Assembly (NCBI RefSeq): GCF_024055605.1
Contig: NZ_JAMXLX010000006.1
Location: 186,001-250,000, forward strand
Origin: Ciceribacter sichuanensis
Lineage (GTDB): Bacteria; Pseudomonadota; Alphaproteobacteria; Rhizobiales; Rhizobiaceae
Direction: 5' to 3'
DNA: 64,000 nucleotides
The position numbers were made by a program, and so were the translations under genes. Of the stretch, positions 34,215-43,215 are shown piece by piece. Positions within the stretch are counted from its first letter, which is position 1. Each line of letters opens with the position of its first letter. The notes under the pieces were generated by a model. The model was not told the origin of the DNA, did not search any database, and saw only the letters and a list, made by a program, of their open reading frames with translations.

Positions 34215-35039
34215 TTACAGATGCCCCGCGGCTCTCAGGATTGCCCGCGTCGCGGCGATGGCCATTTCCGCCCGGCCGAGTGCATCGACCTTTTCGGCAA
34301 GCGCCCGGTGCGGGATCTCGACGCTGACGGTCACGTCCTTCGGGATGGCGCGGGCGAGGCCGAGAAGATCAATGCCGCCCTCTCCGGGAAAGAGACGCTC
34401 GCCCCGGGCGATGCGGATCAGCCCCTCGTCGCTCGGATCGTAGGGCACGGCTCCGTCGCAGAACTGGACATAGTTGACCCTGCCCCGCGGCAGTGCTGCG
34501 ATTTCCTCCAGCGTCGTGGCGGACCGGTCGTAATGCAGCGCATCGACCAGCACGCCGCCATTTTCATGGCCCGCCGCCTCGACGATGGAGAGGGCAGCCT
34601 TCAGGTCCGGAACGGCGGTCCAGGGCATGAACTCCAGATCGGCGGTCAGACGATGACGGCCGGCAAGTTCGCAGAAGCGGACGAAGCTCTCGGTGAGCCG
34701 CGCCCGGTCGGTATCGTCGCCGGCGACCAGCACATGCCGGGCGTCGAGCGCCTCGCAACGTTCGCAGAAGCGGGCGAAGAGATCCCAGTCGTTTTCGGCC
34801 TTGAGGCGGATGATTTCGACATCGCCGACGGAAACACCGGTATCGGCAAGTGCCGAACGCACCTCCTTCAGCACGTTTTCATCCGTCAGCAGAGGATAGG
34901 CCGGCTCGCCGCTGGCTGCGGCGGGCAGGATGCGCAGGCCGACCATCTGGTAGCCGGCTTTGGCCGCGATGCGCACGGCTTCGACGGGACCGACCTCGAA
35001 GGTCGTCAGGAACGCGAGAGACAGCGCGTGCATGGTCAT
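34215..35039 (-). CDS. Sugar phosphate isomerase/epimerase-like TIM-barrel protein
   Basis: A 274-aa AP-endonuclease-2-type TIM barrel (xylose-isomerase-like). Segments are SLAFLTTFEVGPVEAVRIAAKAGYQMVGLR, LTADLEFMPWT (metal-ligand Glu), GVLVDALHYDRS (Asp, His) and VNYVQFCDG (Asp). Such proteins isomerise, epimerise or dehydrate polyols and keto acids; bacterial 3-dehydroshikimate dehydratases share the fold. ATG 35039 overlaps the upstream NIPSNAP stop, so it is the last gene of a tightly coupled five-gene operon with a flavoprotein, IclR and a Gfo-type oxidoreductase. The exact reaction is unknown. Confidence 0.78.
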   Translation of the reverse strand: MTMHALSLAFLTTFEVGPVEAVRIAAKAGYQMVGLRILPAAASGEPAYPLLTDENVLKEVRSALADTGVSVGDVEIIRLKAENDWDLFARFCERCEALDARHVLVAGDDTDRARLTESFVRFCELAGRHRLTADLEFMPWTAVPDLKAALSIVEAAGHENGGVLVDALHYDRSATTLEEIAALPRGRVNYVQFCDGAVPYDPSDEGLIRIARGERLFPGEGGIDLLGLARAIPKDVTVSVEIPHRALAEKVDALGRAEMAIAATRAILRAAGHL

Positions 35040-35647
35040 TTCAGCGGCGAGAAGGACAGCGGTAGGGCGATCTGGCTGGTCATGTCGGGCGTCAGCCAGT
35101 CCGGTCCGCCCTTCGGCGGCCACTTGCCGTCGGCGACGGATTTCGCCCGTGCCTCCGAGCGGGCGGCGAGGCTTTCATAGGGCCAGATCTGCGTCAGGCG
35201 CGGCTCTCCGTCGAGACCGTACATGGCGACCGTCAATTTGGAATAGGCCTCGCGCTCCGGCACGGCGTCGGCCCACTTGCCCATGGTTGGCACGATGCCG
35301 TTGATCTTCGTCCGGTAGGTGCGGAATTCGTAGATCGGGCCGTGGGCGGCAGGCTCCACCGGGGCCAAGAAGTCCAGCGCGCGGTAGCTCTGCATGTCGA
35401 GCGAAACCAGATGCTCGACGCAGCCGAACGGATTGTCGCTGCGGAGTGCACGCTCGCGTTCGGCATAGAGATCTTCGAGGCTGTCGAAGGCGCGCAGCAC
35501 GAACACGCGGTTCAGCGTGCCGATATCCGTGCCCCAGGCGCCGCAGAGCCGCCCCTTGCCTTCCTTCACCCAGGCCTCGATGGCGGGCGCTGCCTTGCCG
35601 GCGCCGAAGATCACCGTGTCGAGCGTTGCAAGTTCATAAAGGTTCAT
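35036..35647 (-). CDS. NIPSNAP-family protein with two domains
   Basis: A 203-aa protein made of two NIPSNAP (dimeric alpha-beta-barrel-type) domains: residues 1-~98 (MNLYELATLDT...) and ~105-203 (IYEFRTYRTKINGIVP). Such domains are small oxygenase-like or binding folds of poorly known function. ATG 35647 overlaps the flavoprotein stop, and its own stop overlaps the TIM-barrel start, so all three are co-translated. A second NIPSNAP gene (52500-53063) accompanies another flavoprotein of the same family in this island, implying that the two families work together. Confidence 0.75.
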   Translation of the reverse strand: MNLYELATLDTVIFGAGKAAPAIEAWVKEGKGRLCGAWGTDIGTLNRVFVLRAFDSLEDLYAERERALRSDNPFGCVEHLVSLDMQSYRALDFLAPVEPAAHGPIYEFRTYRTKINGIVPTMGKWADAVPEREAYSKLTVAMYGLDGEPRLTQIWPYESLAARSEARAKSVADGKWPPKGGPDWLTPDMTSQIALPLSFSPLK

Positions 35648-37386
35648 GCCGTTTCCTCCTTTGAAGCGATTTCGATGCCCTCGACGGGCTGGCCGGCCAG
35701 AATGCGGCCGGCGATGTATCCGAAGGTCATGCCCGGACCGAGCGTGATGCCGCCGGATGGATAGTTTCCGCCCATGACCGAAGACATGTCGTTGCCGACG
35801 GCAAACAGGCCGGGCACGGGCTGGCCCGCGCCATCCAGCACCCGCGCGGCCGGATCGGTCACGAGACCGGCGAAGGTGCCGAGCGAACCGGGCACGATCT
35901 TCACGGCGTAGAACGGTCCATGGTCGAGCGGGGCGAGCGACGGATTGGGGCCGTGCGCAGCATCGCCCTGCACCCGGTTGTAGACCGAGCGGCCGCGATG
36001 GAAATCCGGGTCCTCGCCGCGCGCGGCATAGCCGTTGAAGGCGTGGACGGTCTCTTCGAGAGCCTGTGCGTCGATGCCGCAGGCGCGGGCGAGTTCGCCA
36101 AGCGTTCGTCCGGTCCTGAGATAGCCGGAGCGGATCGCCGGACCGACGGGAAAGGGAAAGGGTTTCGACCAGCCGAGCCCCCAGCGGCGCTGCGCTGTGT
36201 GGTCGGCTATCAGCCATGCGATGGGCGGACGACCCGCAGGCGTTGCCAGGATCAGTGCCTTCATGAAGTCGTGATAGCTATCCGCCTCGCTGACGAAGCG
36301 CCTGCCTTCCGGCGTGACCGCGATGATGCCGGGCTTGGCGCGCTCCACGAGATGGGGGAAATGCGCCGTTGTTCCATCCGGGCGCGGCACCACAGATACC
36401 GGGGCGAGCGCCACTGACGAGGCAAGATCGTCCGCCACCGCGCCGCCCGCCTTTTCCCCGAGCCGCAGGCCGTCGCCGGTATTGCTGCGGGGAGCGGCGG
36501 AAAAATGCCCCTCACCGCCGCCTGCCTGGGTGGCCAGCGCATCGAGCCGGGCGGGATCGTGCGGAAAGCCGCCGGTTGCCAGCACCACGCCGCGCGCCGC
36601 CTGCACCACGGTATCGCCGCCGGATGTGGCAAGCCGCGCGCCGGTGATGCGGTCGCCGTCGCGGAGAAGTTCGATCGCAGGGGCGCTGTCGATCAGGGTG
36701 ACGGAGAGATCGAGCGCGGAGCGCATCAGCCGGGCGACGAGCGCGTTGCCGTTGACCAGATGCATGCCGCGGCGATGGACGGCGAGGTCGCGAAAATGCC
36801 GGGCAAGACGCTTCATCGCATGCAAGGCCGAACCCGGCTTGCGCGACGCATTGAAAAAATGCGTCATGTCCGCGCCGCTTGCGATCCCCATGCCGAAGGG
36901 GCTTGCGACATCGAGCGGCGGCCGCAGTTTCTTCACCCACTCGCCGAGTTCGCGCCCGTCGTAAGGCAGGGCGGAGACGGAACGGCCGCCTTTCACCGAA
37001 CCGGGCGTCTCGTGGAAATCCGGGACGCGATTGCCGTCGATCCAGCGGACGGCGGTGTTTGCGGCGAAGAAGGAGACCATCTCCGGCCCGTTGCGGAGAA
37101 AGGCGGAGAGCCGGGGGTCCGAAGCGCGGTTTCCAAGCTCGCTGCGCAGATATTCCATCGGCCCTTCGGGGGCCTCTTCGATGCCGGCCGCCCGCGCCAG
37201 CGGATTGCGCGGGATCCAAAGCCAGCCGCCCGACCAGGCAGACGTGCCGCCGAACTGAGCCTCCTTTTCCGCCACGACGACTTTCAGGCCGAAATGCGCG
37301 GCGGTCACTGCGGCGGCCAATCCCGCCGCGCCCGAACCGATGACCAGTACATCGCACCCGAGGGTGCGTATCGATTGCCGTTCCAT
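35644..37386 (-). CDS. FAD_binding_2 flavoprotein dehydrogenase (3-ketosteroid dehydrogenase-like), paralogue 1
   Basis: A 580-aa flavoprotein. It has an N-terminal FAD motif GSGAAG (17-22), the ketosteroid-dehydrogenase/fumarate-reductase hallmark GGTSAWSGGWLWIP (46-59), a central TGDGLRLGEKAGG block and the C-terminal GNYPSGGITLGPGMTFG that closes the FAD site. Such enzymes remove hydrogens from adjacent carbons next to a carbonyl. It is close to the proteins at 49637-51355 and 39519-41264. Its operon (gfo, iclR, this gene, nipsnap, TIM barrel) contains no steroid gene, so a smaller cyclic substrate is more likely. Confidence 0.82.
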   Translation of the reverse strand: MERQSIRTLGCDVLVIGSGAAGLAAAVTAAHFGLKVVVAEKEAQFGGTSAWSGGWLWIPRNPLARAAGIEEAPEGPMEYLRSELGNRASDPRLSAFLRNGPEMVSFFAANTAVRWIDGNRVPDFHETPGSVKGGRSVSALPYDGRELGEWVKKLRPPLDVASPFGMGIASGADMTHFFNASRKPGSALHAMKRLARHFRDLAVHRRGMHLVNGNALVARLMRSALDLSVTLIDSAPAIELLRDGDRITGARLATSGGDTVVQAARGVVLATGGFPHDPARLDALATQAGGGEGHFSAAPRSNTGDGLRLGEKAGGAVADDLASSVALAPVSVVPRPDGTTAHFPHLVERAKPGIIAVTPEGRRFVSEADSYHDFMKALILATPAGRPPIAWLIADHTAQRRWGLGWSKPFPFPVGPAIRSGYLRTGRTLGELARACGIDAQALEETVHAFNGYAARGEDPDFHRGRSVYNRVQGDAAHGPNPSLAPLDHGPFYAVKIVPGSLGTFAGLVTDPAARVLDGAGQPVPGLFAVGNDMSSVMGGNYPSGGITLGPGMTFGYIAGRILAGQPVEGIEIASKEETA

Positions 37387-37445
37387 TCATCCCCACTCGA
37401 GGGCACGTGACGTAGGGACATCCCTGCGATGGAACGGCAGGCCGC

Positions 37446-38282
37446 TTACGCGGTCTTGCGATCCGTCGCGGGAGCCGGTTCCACGGCCTTCACGATTGCT
37501 TGAAAATATTGCGACCCGGCGGCCGCCTCTCCCAGTTCTGCCGCCGCCGCCTGAAGCGCCGGAGCCAGTTCCGCCATGCGCTCGGCCGTCATGCGCACCG
37601 CCGGACCGGCGATGGAAAGACATCCGAGAACAGGGCCATTCGCGTGATAGCGGACAGGCACCGCCATCGCGGCCATGCCCGCGATGTAGCTGTCGACCGC
37701 CGTGGCGTAGCCGCGTGCGCGGGCTTCCGCCAGTTGTTCGAGAAGCAGCGTCAGACTGCGCGGCGCATTCGGCCCCGTGCCTTCCGCCTGCCGCAGCAGG
37801 CCCTGCGCGGCCACCCGGGAAAGCGCTTCGTCGTCGCTCATCGTCGAAAGCCATGCCTTGCCGCCCGAAGAGCTGGCGAGGTGTACCACCACGCCCTGCT
37901 CCTGTCCCGGATCGTAGCGAAGGCCGCGGGTCGCACCCTGCGCCACCGCCACCCAGATCAGCCGATCGCCATCGATCACCGAAAGGCGGATCAGCTCGCC
38001 CGAGCGGGTCGCCAGCGCATCGAGCACCGGCTGCGCGACATCGGTGATGCCGGCGCGGCCAAGGAAGCCGAGCCCCATGGCCGGCAGCTTGATGGTCAGG
38101 GCATAGTCGCCCTGCGCCTGCACCTGCCGCACATAACCGAGCCGCCCCAGTTCCTGCAGCGTGCGATGCACGCCGCTGACGGGCTGGTCGGTCGCCGATG
38201 CGATGGCCGAGACAGGCAGCCCGGTCGGGTGATCGACAAGGAGTTCGATGATGGCGAGGGATTTTTCGAGGACGCTGCTCAT
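37446..38282 (-). CDS. IclR-family regulator
   Basis: A 278-aa regulator with an N-terminal winged helix (VLEKSLAIIELLVDHPTGLPVSAIASATDQPVSGVHRTLQELGRLGYV) and a C-terminal IclR ligand domain (about 80-250). Its start overlaps the gfo stop (ATGA). The family often controls aromatic and quinate-type catabolism. It most likely acts at the divergent region 39377-39518, which drives this operon one way and the flavoprotein/Liv operon the other. Confidence 0.87.
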   Translation of the reverse strand: MSSVLEKSLAIIELLVDHPTGLPVSAIASATDQPVSGVHRTLQELGRLGYVRQVQAQGDYALTIKLPAMGLGFLGRAGITDVAQPVLDALATRSGELIRLSVIDGDRLIWVAVAQGATRGLRYDPGQEQGVVVHLASSSGGKAWLSTMSDDEALSRVAAQGLLRQAEGTGPNAPRSLTLLLEQLAEARARGYATAVDSYIAGMAAMAVPVRYHANGPVLGCLSIAGPAVRMTAERMAELAPALQAAAAELGEAAAGSQYFQAIVKAVEPAPATDRKTA

Positions 38283-39376
38283 GGACCGATTCCGTTGTTG
38301 AATACGGTTCCACTAATGCCATCCAGAGGCGAAAGGTCAACCGAAACCGCGCGTCCGGTTGCGGCCGCCTTGCCGATTGCATCGAGTACGATGAGGTTTG
38401 CCGTCGCATCCCGCGCCGAGACGAGCGGTGCTCCGCCTTCGCGGATCAGGGCTGCGAAATGGGCAAGCTGGGCCTCGTAGGGATCGGCAGCTTCGATGGC
38501 GAGCTTCGTCGGATGCAGCTTGCGCGTCCAGTCCGGTTCTCCCTCCGGTTCCCACAGCGTCAGGTCCGGCAGGGAAAGGCCGGCGCAGCTGCCGGTATAA
38601 TGATGCGCGGTCACGGGATGGGCGGGAAAACGCACCATGTTTTCACCGGCCGACAGGTCCCAGGCCCAGGGGCCGGTCGCCGCATCCGAGATGCACAGCG
38701 TCGCAAGCCCGCCGCCGGCAAAGCTCAGGCAGACGGCTGCCGTATCCTCCACGGCGAAGCCCCGGCATCCATTGCTGGCGATTGCCTGAACCGTGGATAT
38801 CTCGCCGAAAAAGTGACGTAAAAGGTCGATCTCGTGCACGAGATTGATGAGAAGCGGGCCACCAGCGCCCGGCATGCGGCGCCACGCCGCCTCGAAATAG
38901 GTGGCGGGTTTTGCAAGGGAGCAGGTCACCGTGGCCATCACGAGATCGCCGATCCTGCCCGCCCGGATCGCTTCATGCGCCTTGCGGATGATCGGATTGT
39001 GCCGCCGGTGATGGCCGACGAGCAGCGGAACGCCGGTCTCCTCTGCAACCGCGATCAGGCGAAGTGCGGAGGTCAGGCTTTCCGCAACGGGCTTTTCCAG
39101 AAGCACGGGCATTCCGGCCCGCAGCAGCGCTTCGGAGACCGGAAGATGCGTCTCGTTGGGCGTTGCGACGATGGCGGCCCTGGCCACGCCCGAATCGATC
39201 AGGGTGGCAGCGTTCGGGAAAACCGGCAGGCCGAGCGAGGTCGCAAGGCTTGCGCCCGAGGGCATCGGATCGACGATCGCGGACAGGCGAAATCCCGGCA
39301 TACGCGCCAGCGTATCGATGTGTGTACGGCCGATAGCGCCTGCACCGATGACGGCAATGTCGATTGTCTGCGGCAT
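38279..39376 (-). CDS. Gfo/Idh/MocA-family NAD(P)-dependent oxidoreductase
   Basis: A 365-aa oxidoreductase. It has an N-terminal Rossmann fold with GAGAIG (11-16), the EKPVAES segment with the conserved Lys, and a C-terminal alpha/beta substrate domain. Family members oxidise inositols, sugar acids or other polyols at a ring hydroxyl, or act as dihydrodiol dehydrogenases. It is the first gene of the minus-strand operon at the divergent promoter. The substrate is probably a cyclic polyol or hydroxy acid of the island's pathway. Confidence 0.83.
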   Translation of the reverse strand: MPQTIDIAVIGAGAIGRTHIDTLARMPGFRLSAIVDPMPSGASLATSLGLPVFPNAATLIDSGVARAAIVATPNETHLPVSEALLRAGMPVLLEKPVAESLTSALRLIAVAEETGVPLLVGHHRRHNPIIRKAHEAIRAGRIGDLVMATVTCSLAKPATYFEAAWRRMPGAGGPLLINLVHEIDLLRHFFGEISTVQAIASNGCRGFAVEDTAAVCLSFAGGGLATLCISDAATGPWAWDLSAGENMVRFPAHPVTAHHYTGSCAGLSLPDLTLWEPEGEPDWTRKLHPTKLAIEAADPYEAQLAHFAALIREGGAPLVSARDATANLIVLDAIGKAAATGRAVSVDLSPLDGISGTVFNNGIGP

Positions 39377-39425
39377 GTGATCCTCCCCGATCCTGTTTCG
39401 ACGGATAGCAGACGAAAAAAGAAAA

Positions 39426-39458
39426 TGGAACTAATTTTTATTCTTGAATCATTTTCCA
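39426..39458. promoter_or_regulatory. Candidate IclR-type operator in the divergent region
   Basis: TGGAA (39426-39430) and TTCCA (39454-39458) with ATCATT just inside the second arm resemble the outer parts of the classic IclR site (TGGAAAT-N-ATTTCCA), with wider spacing. It lies about 50 bp from the gfo start and 60 bp from the flavoprotein start. The call rests on symmetry and location only. Confidence 0.4.
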
Positions 39459-39518
39459 CTTTTTGCAATTGTCAGCTCCAGAACAGCAGTTGTTTGGGAT
39501 CTCGGGGAGGAGAACCGC

Positions 39519-41264
39519 ATGCGAAAAGCGTTGGCTGAGGTCGGGCAGACCTATGATGTTGTCGTGCTCGGCGCAGGAGCAGGCGGCATGTCCGCCGCCG
39601 TCTTTGCTGCGCTCGAGGGCATGCGCGTCCTGCTGGTCGAGCGGACGGAATATCTCGGCGGCACGACTGCCTTTTCCGCCGCGACCACATGGATACCGCT
39701 CACCCGCCATTCCCGCGCCATCGGCGCCGATGACAGCCGCGAGAAGGTTTCGGGCTTCCTCGATCGCGCGGTCGGAAACCGCAGCCCGAAGGTGCTCAGG
39801 GAAGCATTTCTTGCGGCGGGACCCGAGGTCGTGGAGACGCTGGAAAACAAAACGGACGTCCACTTCCGCCCCCGCCCCTTCCACCCGGACTATCTCTATG
39901 AACTGGAGGGTGCTACGTCTTTCGGCCGGGCGCTGGAACCCACACCCTTCGAAGCCGGCGAGCTCGGGGCCGATCTTGCCCTCATCCGCCCGCCGATCCC
40001 GGAATTCACCATTCTCGGCGGCATGATGATCGACCGCGACGATATCGGCCACCTGATGAAGATGGGCAAGTCGCTGAAATCCGCCGTCTACTCGGCGCGA
40101 CTGATCGGTCGCTACTATCTCGGCAAGATGCGCCATGGCCGCGATCCTCGCCTTCTGATGGGCAACGCCCTGATCGGCCGGATGCTGCTGACCGCCAAAA
40201 AGCTCGGCGTCGACATCCTGACCGAGACCGAAACGACCGCCTTCGTCACGGACAAGAACGGCGTGACGGGCGTGACCCTGCGCCAGAAGGGCATCGACAA
40301 GCGGATCACGGTGACGGGCGGTGTCGTGCTCGCCTCTGGCGGCTTTTCGCGCCATCCGAAGATGCGCACGGAAAAGCTGCCGCATCCGGCACCCGAATTC
40401 AGTCCGTCCGCTCCCGGCCATACCGGCGCGCTGCACGATCTCGCCTTTGCCGCCGGTGCTCACCACGGAACCACCTCGGCGCAGCCCTGCTTCTGGGCGC
40501 CGGTGTCGCATCGTCGTCGGCCGGATGGTTCGATGGCAGTCTTCCCGCACTTCGTCTTCGACCGGTCGAAGCCGGGCATCATTTCGGTCGGACGCGACGG
40601 CCGGCGCTTCGTCAACGAAAGCACCAGCTACCACCAGTTCGTCTCGGCCATGTATGCGACCAACAAGGATGGCAGCCACGTGCCGACCTATCTGATCGCC
40701 GATGCAAAGGCGCTGAAGACCTATGGCATGGGCATGATCCGGCCCGGCGGTGCCAACATCAAGCCATACCTTGCCGATGGCTACCTGACAGAGGGCGCAA
40801 CGCTCGATGAACTCGCCCGCAAGCTCGGCATCGATGCCAACGGCCTGAAGGACAGCGTTTCCCGCATGAACGCCTATGCGAAGACCGGCGTCGACGCCGA
40901 TTTCGCCCGCGGCACGACCGTCTATGAAAAGGCGAACGGCGACCCGACCCATGGGCCGAACCAGACGCTCGGCGCGCTTGAGACCGCACCCTATTATGCC
41001 GTGAAGCTCTGGCCGGGCGATATCGGCTCGGCGACGGGGCTGGTGGGCGACGAGAACGCCCGGCTTCTTCGGGACGACGGTTCCATCATCGAAGGGCTCT
41101 ATGCCTGCGGCAACGATCTGCAGTCGATCATGGGGGGCGTCTATCCCGGTCCCGGCATCACCGTCGGCCCGGCCATCGTTTTCGGCGCCATCGCGGCCCG
41201 TCATGCGGCGCAGCGCGCGGCGGCGGCCCGTCGGGGAGAAGCTGGCCGGGGAGAAGCGGCATGA
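39519..41264 (+). CDS. FAD_binding_2 flavoprotein dehydrogenase (3-ketosteroid dehydrogenase-like), paralogue 2
   Basis: A 581-aa flavoprotein. It has FAD motif GAGAGG (18-23), block GGTTAFSAATTWIP (47-60) and C-terminal GGVYPGPGITVGPAIVFG. In the hallmark block the usual SGG is SAA, unlike paralogues 1 and 3, so its substrate pocket near the flavin is probably different. GGGAGGAG decides ATG 39519; the reading frame extends to 39444 but that part covers the operator region. It starts the eight-gene plus-strand operon with an epimerase, a shikimate-dehydrogenase homologue and the Liv-type importer. Confidence 0.82.
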   Translation: MRKALAEVGQTYDVVVLGAGAGGMSAAVFAALEGMRVLLVERTEYLGGTTAFSAATTWIPLTRHSRAIGADDSREKVSGFLDRAVGNRSPKVLREAFLAAGPEVVETLENKTDVHFRPRPFHPDYLYELEGATSFGRALEPTPFEAGELGADLALIRPPIPEFTILGGMMIDRDDIGHLMKMGKSLKSAVYSARLIGRYYLGKMRHGRDPRLLMGNALIGRMLLTAKKLGVDILTETETTAFVTDKNGVTGVTLRQKGIDKRITVTGGVVLASGGFSRHPKMRTEKLPHPAPEFSPSAPGHTGALHDLAFAAGAHHGTTSAQPCFWAPVSHRRRPDGSMAVFPHFVFDRSKPGIISVGRDGRRFVNESTSYHQFVSAMYATNKDGSHVPTYLIADAKALKTYGMGMIRPGGANIKPYLADGYLTEGATLDELARKLGIDANGLKDSVSRMNAYAKTGVDADFARGTTVYEKANGDPTHGPNQTLGALETAPYYAVKLWPGDIGSATGLVGDENARLLRDDGSIIEGLYACGNDLQSIMGGVYPGPGITVGPAIVFGAIAARHAAQRAAAARRGEAGRGEAA

Positions 41265-42145
41265 GCCGGATCCTCGTTACCGGCGGCGCGGGGTTCGTCG
41301 GCCTTCGCACGGTCGCGGCGCTGCTGAAGGCCGGCCATCAGGTGCGGATCTTCGACCTTGCGCCGCGCCCCGAGCTTCTGCCGCTCGCGGCCAATGTCGA
41401 GATCGTCTTCGGCGATATCACCGATGCGGCCGCTGTCTGCTCCGCGGCGAAGCAATGCAGCGGTATCGTCCATCTCGTCGGCCTGATGACGGTCGATTGC
41501 GCCCGCGATCCGGCGCTCGCCACGCGGGTCAATCTGATCGGCAGCATCAATGTCTTCGAGGCGGCGAAAGCGGCCCGGCTGCCGGTCGCCTATCTCAGCA
41601 CGGCGGGTGTCTTCGGCCCACAGGACGCCGTGCATCCACGGCCGATGACGGTCTATGGCGCAACCAAGCTCGCCATCGAGGGCGTGGCGCGGGCATGGCA
41701 TCTGGATTACGGCGTGCCGAGCCTCGGACTTCGCCCCTATATCGTCTACGGCCCCGGCATCAGCGCCGGCATTGCCGCGGGACCATCGATTGCGATTGCC
41801 GCCTCAGTCGCGGGAAAACCGGCGGAAATCCGCTTTTCCGGCCGCGTCGGCTTCGTTCATGTGGATGACGTGGCGCGCATGCTGACGGCGGCCATGACCC
41901 GGCCGCTGGAGGGCGCGACCGTTCTGACCATGGCGGGCGATACCGCCGAGATGGGCGATTTCGTCAGCGAGCTTGCCCGCCAGTCCGGCTGGAACGGCAT
42001 CACCGTCAGCGGCAAGCCGCTGCGCATTCCCGCCGATCTGGCTTCCGATCCGGTGCCGGCTTTTCTCGGCGCGCAGCCTTCGACGGGAATTGCCGCAGGC
42101 ATTGCGCAGACGCTGGCCGAACTTTCGGCGAGGGCCGTTCAATGA
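41261..42145 (+). CDS. NAD-dependent epimerase/dehydratase family protein (extended SDR)
   Basis: A 294-aa extended SDR with Rossmann motif GGAGFVG (8-14) and the catalytic YGATK (Tyr-x-x-x-Lys) with an upstream STAGVFG segment supplying the Ser/Thr. The family includes uronate dehydrogenases, nucleotide-sugar epimerases and hydroxysteroid-type dehydrogenases. ATG overlaps the flavoprotein stop. It is likely to oxidise or epimerise an intermediate of the same pathway; a more exact reaction cannot be given. Confidence 0.8.
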   Translation: MSRILVTGGAGFVGLRTVAALLKAGHQVRIFDLAPRPELLPLAANVEIVFGDITDAAAVCSAAKQCSGIVHLVGLMTVDCARDPALATRVNLIGSINVFEAAKAARLPVAYLSTAGVFGPQDAVHPRPMTVYGATKLAIEGVARAWHLDYGVPSLGLRPYIVYGPGISAGIAAGPSIAIAASVAGKPAEIRFSGRVGFVHVDDVARMLTAAMTRPLEGATVLTMAGDTAEMGDFVSELARQSGWNGITVSGKPLRIPADLASDPVPAFLGAQPSTGIAAGIAQTLAELSARAVQ

Positions 42146-42254
42146 ATCGTCCAATGTTTCGGCCCCATCATCCATTTCCCGGTCGTATGGACCGTGGTTC
42201 TGTCTACAATCGAAGCGGCCGGGCGAGCGTTGGCCCGCGCCTTGGGAGGAAAGC

Positions 42255-43067
42255 ATGACGCAGCAGTTGAAGGTCGATGGAGAGACCCGGATCTTTCCGA
42301 TCGTCGGCCATCCCATCGGGCAGGTGAAATCGCCGGCATCCCTGAGCGGCATCATGGCGGACAGGGGGTTCAACGGCATGGTCGTGCCGATCGACATCCT
42401 GCCGGAGGATCTGCCGGGCTGGCTGGCGCAGGCTGGCGCCATGCGCAATGTCGACGGCATCATCGTCACCGTTCCCCACAAGGTTTCCTGCCTTGCCTTC
42501 TGCGCCCGCGTTTCGGCCCGCGCCAAGGCATCCGGCGCGGTCAACATCATGATCCGCGACGGCAATGAGTGGATCGGCGACGCGACCGATGGCCATGGCT
42601 ATCTCGATGGCATCGCGGCGGAAGGCTTCGATGTTTCCGGCAAGCCGGCGCTGCTGGTCGGCGCAGGCGGGGCGGGCTCCGCCATCGCTTACGAAATTCT
42701 CGCGCGCGGTGCCTCCGAGCTTGCGCTCCACGATATAGACACGGCAAAGCGCGATGCGCTTCTCGCCCGGCTGAACGAAGCCTTTCCGGGTAAGGCGCGC
42801 GCCGGCAGCACGGATCCGCGCGGCTTTGCGCTGGTCGCCAATGCGACGCCGCTCGGCATGCGCGAAGGCGACCCCCTGCCCGTCCAGACGGAGTTCCTGA
42901 CATCGGAGCAGTTCGTCGCCGATGTGGTGACGCGTCCTGCCGTGCCGCCACTGATCGCCGCCGCCCGGGCTGCCGGATGCGGCACAATGCCGGGATCGGG
43001 AATGTTCAACGCCCAGGCCGTCCTGCTCGCCGAACTGCTGATGGGCGTGCGTTCGATAGAGGCATGA
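42255..43067 (+). CDS. Shikimate/quinate dehydrogenase-family protein with altered substrate motif
   Basis: A 270-aa AroE-family protein. The catalytic Lys76 (VTVPHK) and Asp112 (TDGHG) are present, along with the NADP Rossmann motif GAGGAGSA and the C-terminal Gln (FNAQA). The shikimate-carboxylate motif, normally H-S-x-S-P, reads Q-V-K-S-P here (22-26), so the first Ser is lost. It is thus probably not the housekeeping AroE but acts on a related cyclic hydroxy acid. GGGAGG fits ATG 42255. It stands between a flavoprotein/epimerase pair and a Liv importer. Confidence 0.82.
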   Translation: MTQQLKVDGETRIFPIVGHPIGQVKSPASLSGIMADRGFNGMVVPIDILPEDLPGWLAQAGAMRNVDGIIVTVPHKVSCLAFCARVSARAKASGAVNIMIRDGNEWIGDATDGHGYLDGIAAEGFDVSGKPALLVGAGGAGSAIAYEILARGASELALHDIDTAKRDALLARLNEAFPGKARAGSTDPRGFALVANATPLGMREGDPLPVQTEFLTSEQFVADVVTRPAVPPLIAAARAAGCGTMPGSGMFNAQAVLLAELLMGVRSIEA

Positions 43068-43215
43068 TGGATCTGCTGCCGATGCGGCGTTCGCATCGGT
43101 GGAAAGGGACTGAGAGAAATGGCGACCCCGGGGAGGAGTTCGGGGCGGCCGTATTCCGAGAAGCCGTCATGAGGACAGCTATCGGATTTTTGATACGATC
43201 ATTCACGGGAGGAAG

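Noticed and set aside
39438..41204. Long minus-strand frame opposite flavoprotein paralogue 2
   Set aside because: The plus-strand gene has complete FAD motifs and a strong ribosome site; the antisense product does not resemble a protein family.
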